Shown here in pieces: positions 39,685 through 40,418 of a stretch of DNA of 40,418 bases (position 1 is its first letter; every line of letters starts with the position of its first letter). The position numbers and the translations under genes were made by a program. Source of the stretch: Comamonas denitrificans (lineage in GTDB: Bacteria > Pseudomonadota > Gammaproteobacteria > Burkholderiales > Burkholderiaceae_C); NCBI RefSeq assembly GCF_017368815.1, contig NZ_JAFNME010000025.1, positions 1 through 40,418 of the forward strand. The letters run 5' to 3'. The notes beneath the pieces are model-generated. The model made no database searches. It saw only the letters and a program-made list of their open reading frames with translations, and had not been told where the DNA came from.

Positions 39685-40418
39685 ATGCTGTTTTTGCGTT
39701 CTCTTTTGCACACCTTGTGGATGGTGATTACCGTCATTCCCTACACCTTGGGGGTTTTATTGGCCCGCGTCCTGGGCCTGCCGGTGATGGTGCGCTGGCG
39801 CATTGGCACGGCCTGGCTGATGCTCAGCGTCCACGCGGCGCGTTGGTTTTGCGGCATTCGCTACCGGGTGCAAGGCTTGGAACATTTACCCACCGACCCC
39901 CACCAGGGCGTGGTGCTGCTGGCCAAGCACCAATCAACATTTGAAACCTTTTTGCTCCCTGGCATCCTGCCCCGGCGCATTGCCTATGTGTTTAAAAAAG
40001 AGCTGCTGAGCATTCCTTTTTTTGGCTGGTCGATTGGCAGCATGGACATGATTCACATTGACCGCAAGCACGGCAGCCGTGCGTTTCACAAGGTGGTCGA
40101 GCAAGGCAAGCGCCTGCTGGGCGAAGGCGTGTGGGTGGCGATGTTCCCCGAAGGCACCCGCGTGGGCCGGGGCGAAGTGGGCGACTACAAAAGCGGTGCC
40201 GCACGCCTGGCCTGCATGTGTGGCGTGCCCGTCGTGCCGGTGGCCATTACCAGCGCGCGCTGCTGGCCCCGCAATGGCTTTGTGCGCTACCCCGGCACGG
40301 TGGAAGTCTCGATTGGCCAACCCATCCCCACCACCGGGCGCAAGCACGATGAGCTGACCGCCGAGGTGCAGCGCTGGATTGAGGCCGAAATGCGCCGCTT
40401 GGACCCCGAGGCTTACCC
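39685..40418 (+). CDS. plsC: 1-acyl-sn-glycerol-3-phosphate acyltransferase (3' end outside window)
   Basis: The frame is open from ATG 39685 (MLFLRSLLHTLWMVITVIPY) to the window end, 244 visible residues, close to full family length. One or two N-terminal hydrophobic segments are followed by the acyltransferase core: the HX4D-type motif appears as KHQSTFET (HX4E, as often in Burkholderiales PlsC), then VFKKELLSIPFFGWSIGSMD, IDRKHGSRAF, FPEGTRVGRGE and GVPVVPVAITS. It acylates lysophosphatidic acid to phosphatidic acid at the inner membrane. It stands 63 nt after the GmhB-like gene and lacks an obvious ribosome site. Confidence 0.93.
   Translation, partial: MLFLRSLLHTLWMVITVIPYTLGVLLARVLGLPVMVRWRIGTAWLMLSVHAARWFCGIRYRVQGLEHLPTDPHQGVVLLAKHQSTFETFLLPGILPRRIAYVFKKELLSIPFFGWSIGSMDMIHIDRKHGSRAFHKVVEQGKRLLGEGVWVAMFPEGTRVGRGEVGDYKSGAARLACMCGVPVVPVAITSARCWPRNGFVRYPGTVEVSIGQPIPTTGRKHDELTAEVQRWIEAEMRRLDPEAY

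Noticed and set aside
1-40418. Defence island, prophage, toxin-antitoxin pair, CRISPR array or transposase
   Set aside because: No matching proteins, direct-repeat arrays or terminal repeats were found; nearly all space is filled by recognisable chromosomal genes.

Overview
The window looks like chromosome of a GC-rich, flagellated betaproteobacterium of the order Burkholderiales, most likely the family Comamonadaceae. This rests on the gene families and their order (flhF-flhG-fliA, corC-lnt, fabA-fabB, glyQ-glyS), on the strong G/C bias at third codon positions, and on intergenic AGCTGCT/GCGCTT palindromes. The genus cannot be named from the sequence alone. No rRNA, tRNA, insertion sequence, prophage or CRISPR array was seen.

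Layout. (1) 1-1807: the 5' part of a FecR-domain envelope protein (minus strand, cut by the window edge), divergent from a Crp/Fnr-type regulator. (2) 1800-10598: a surface-polysaccharide locus on the minus strand. It starts at a TATAAT promoter with a PIG-L deacetylase/GT2 fusion, followed by two more glycosyltransferases, an AT-rich and frameshifted acyltransferase-3 gene, a Wzm/Wzt-type ABC exporter and a GNAT protein. Start codons overlap upstream stop codons at several junctions, so this is probably one operon that makes, decorates and exports a polysaccharide. (3) 10698-15575: glyS and glyQ (minus), a divergent SPFH protein with a C-terminal excisionase-type helix-turn-helix, a bidirectional terminator and an OsmC-family gene. 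(4) 15612-17439: an orphan promoter and terminator that frame a probable small RNA of about 84 nt, then ilvA.

(5) 17512-29480: a minus-strand motility block read as motA-motB-cheY-cheZ, then flhB-flhA-flhF-flhG(degenerate)-fliA, then fliD-fliS-fliT. A near-consensus sigma-28 promoter lies just after the fliA stop and would let FliA drive fliD-fliS-fliT. A strong terminator ends the block. (6) 29695-34639: fau (5-formyl-THF cyclo-ligase) and slt (lytic transglycosylase) diverge with only 15 bp between their start codons; then come an MBL-fold hydrolase, an Lrp/AsnC regulator and a GNAT protein. (7) 34736-40418: corC-lnt, fabA-fabB, a GmhB-like HAD protein that has lost catalytic aspartates, and plsC (cut by the window edge). 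The last block serves the envelope: lipoprotein N-acylation, unsaturated fatty-acid synthesis and phosphatidic-acid synthesis.

The most interesting items are the small RNA with repeated CUCC anti-Shine-Dalgarno motifs, the SPFH-HTH fusion, the FlhG homologue without a P-loop, the GmhB paralogue without its acid/base aspartate, a 9-bp perfect hairpin right in front of the flhB start codon, and the frameshifted acyltransferase.
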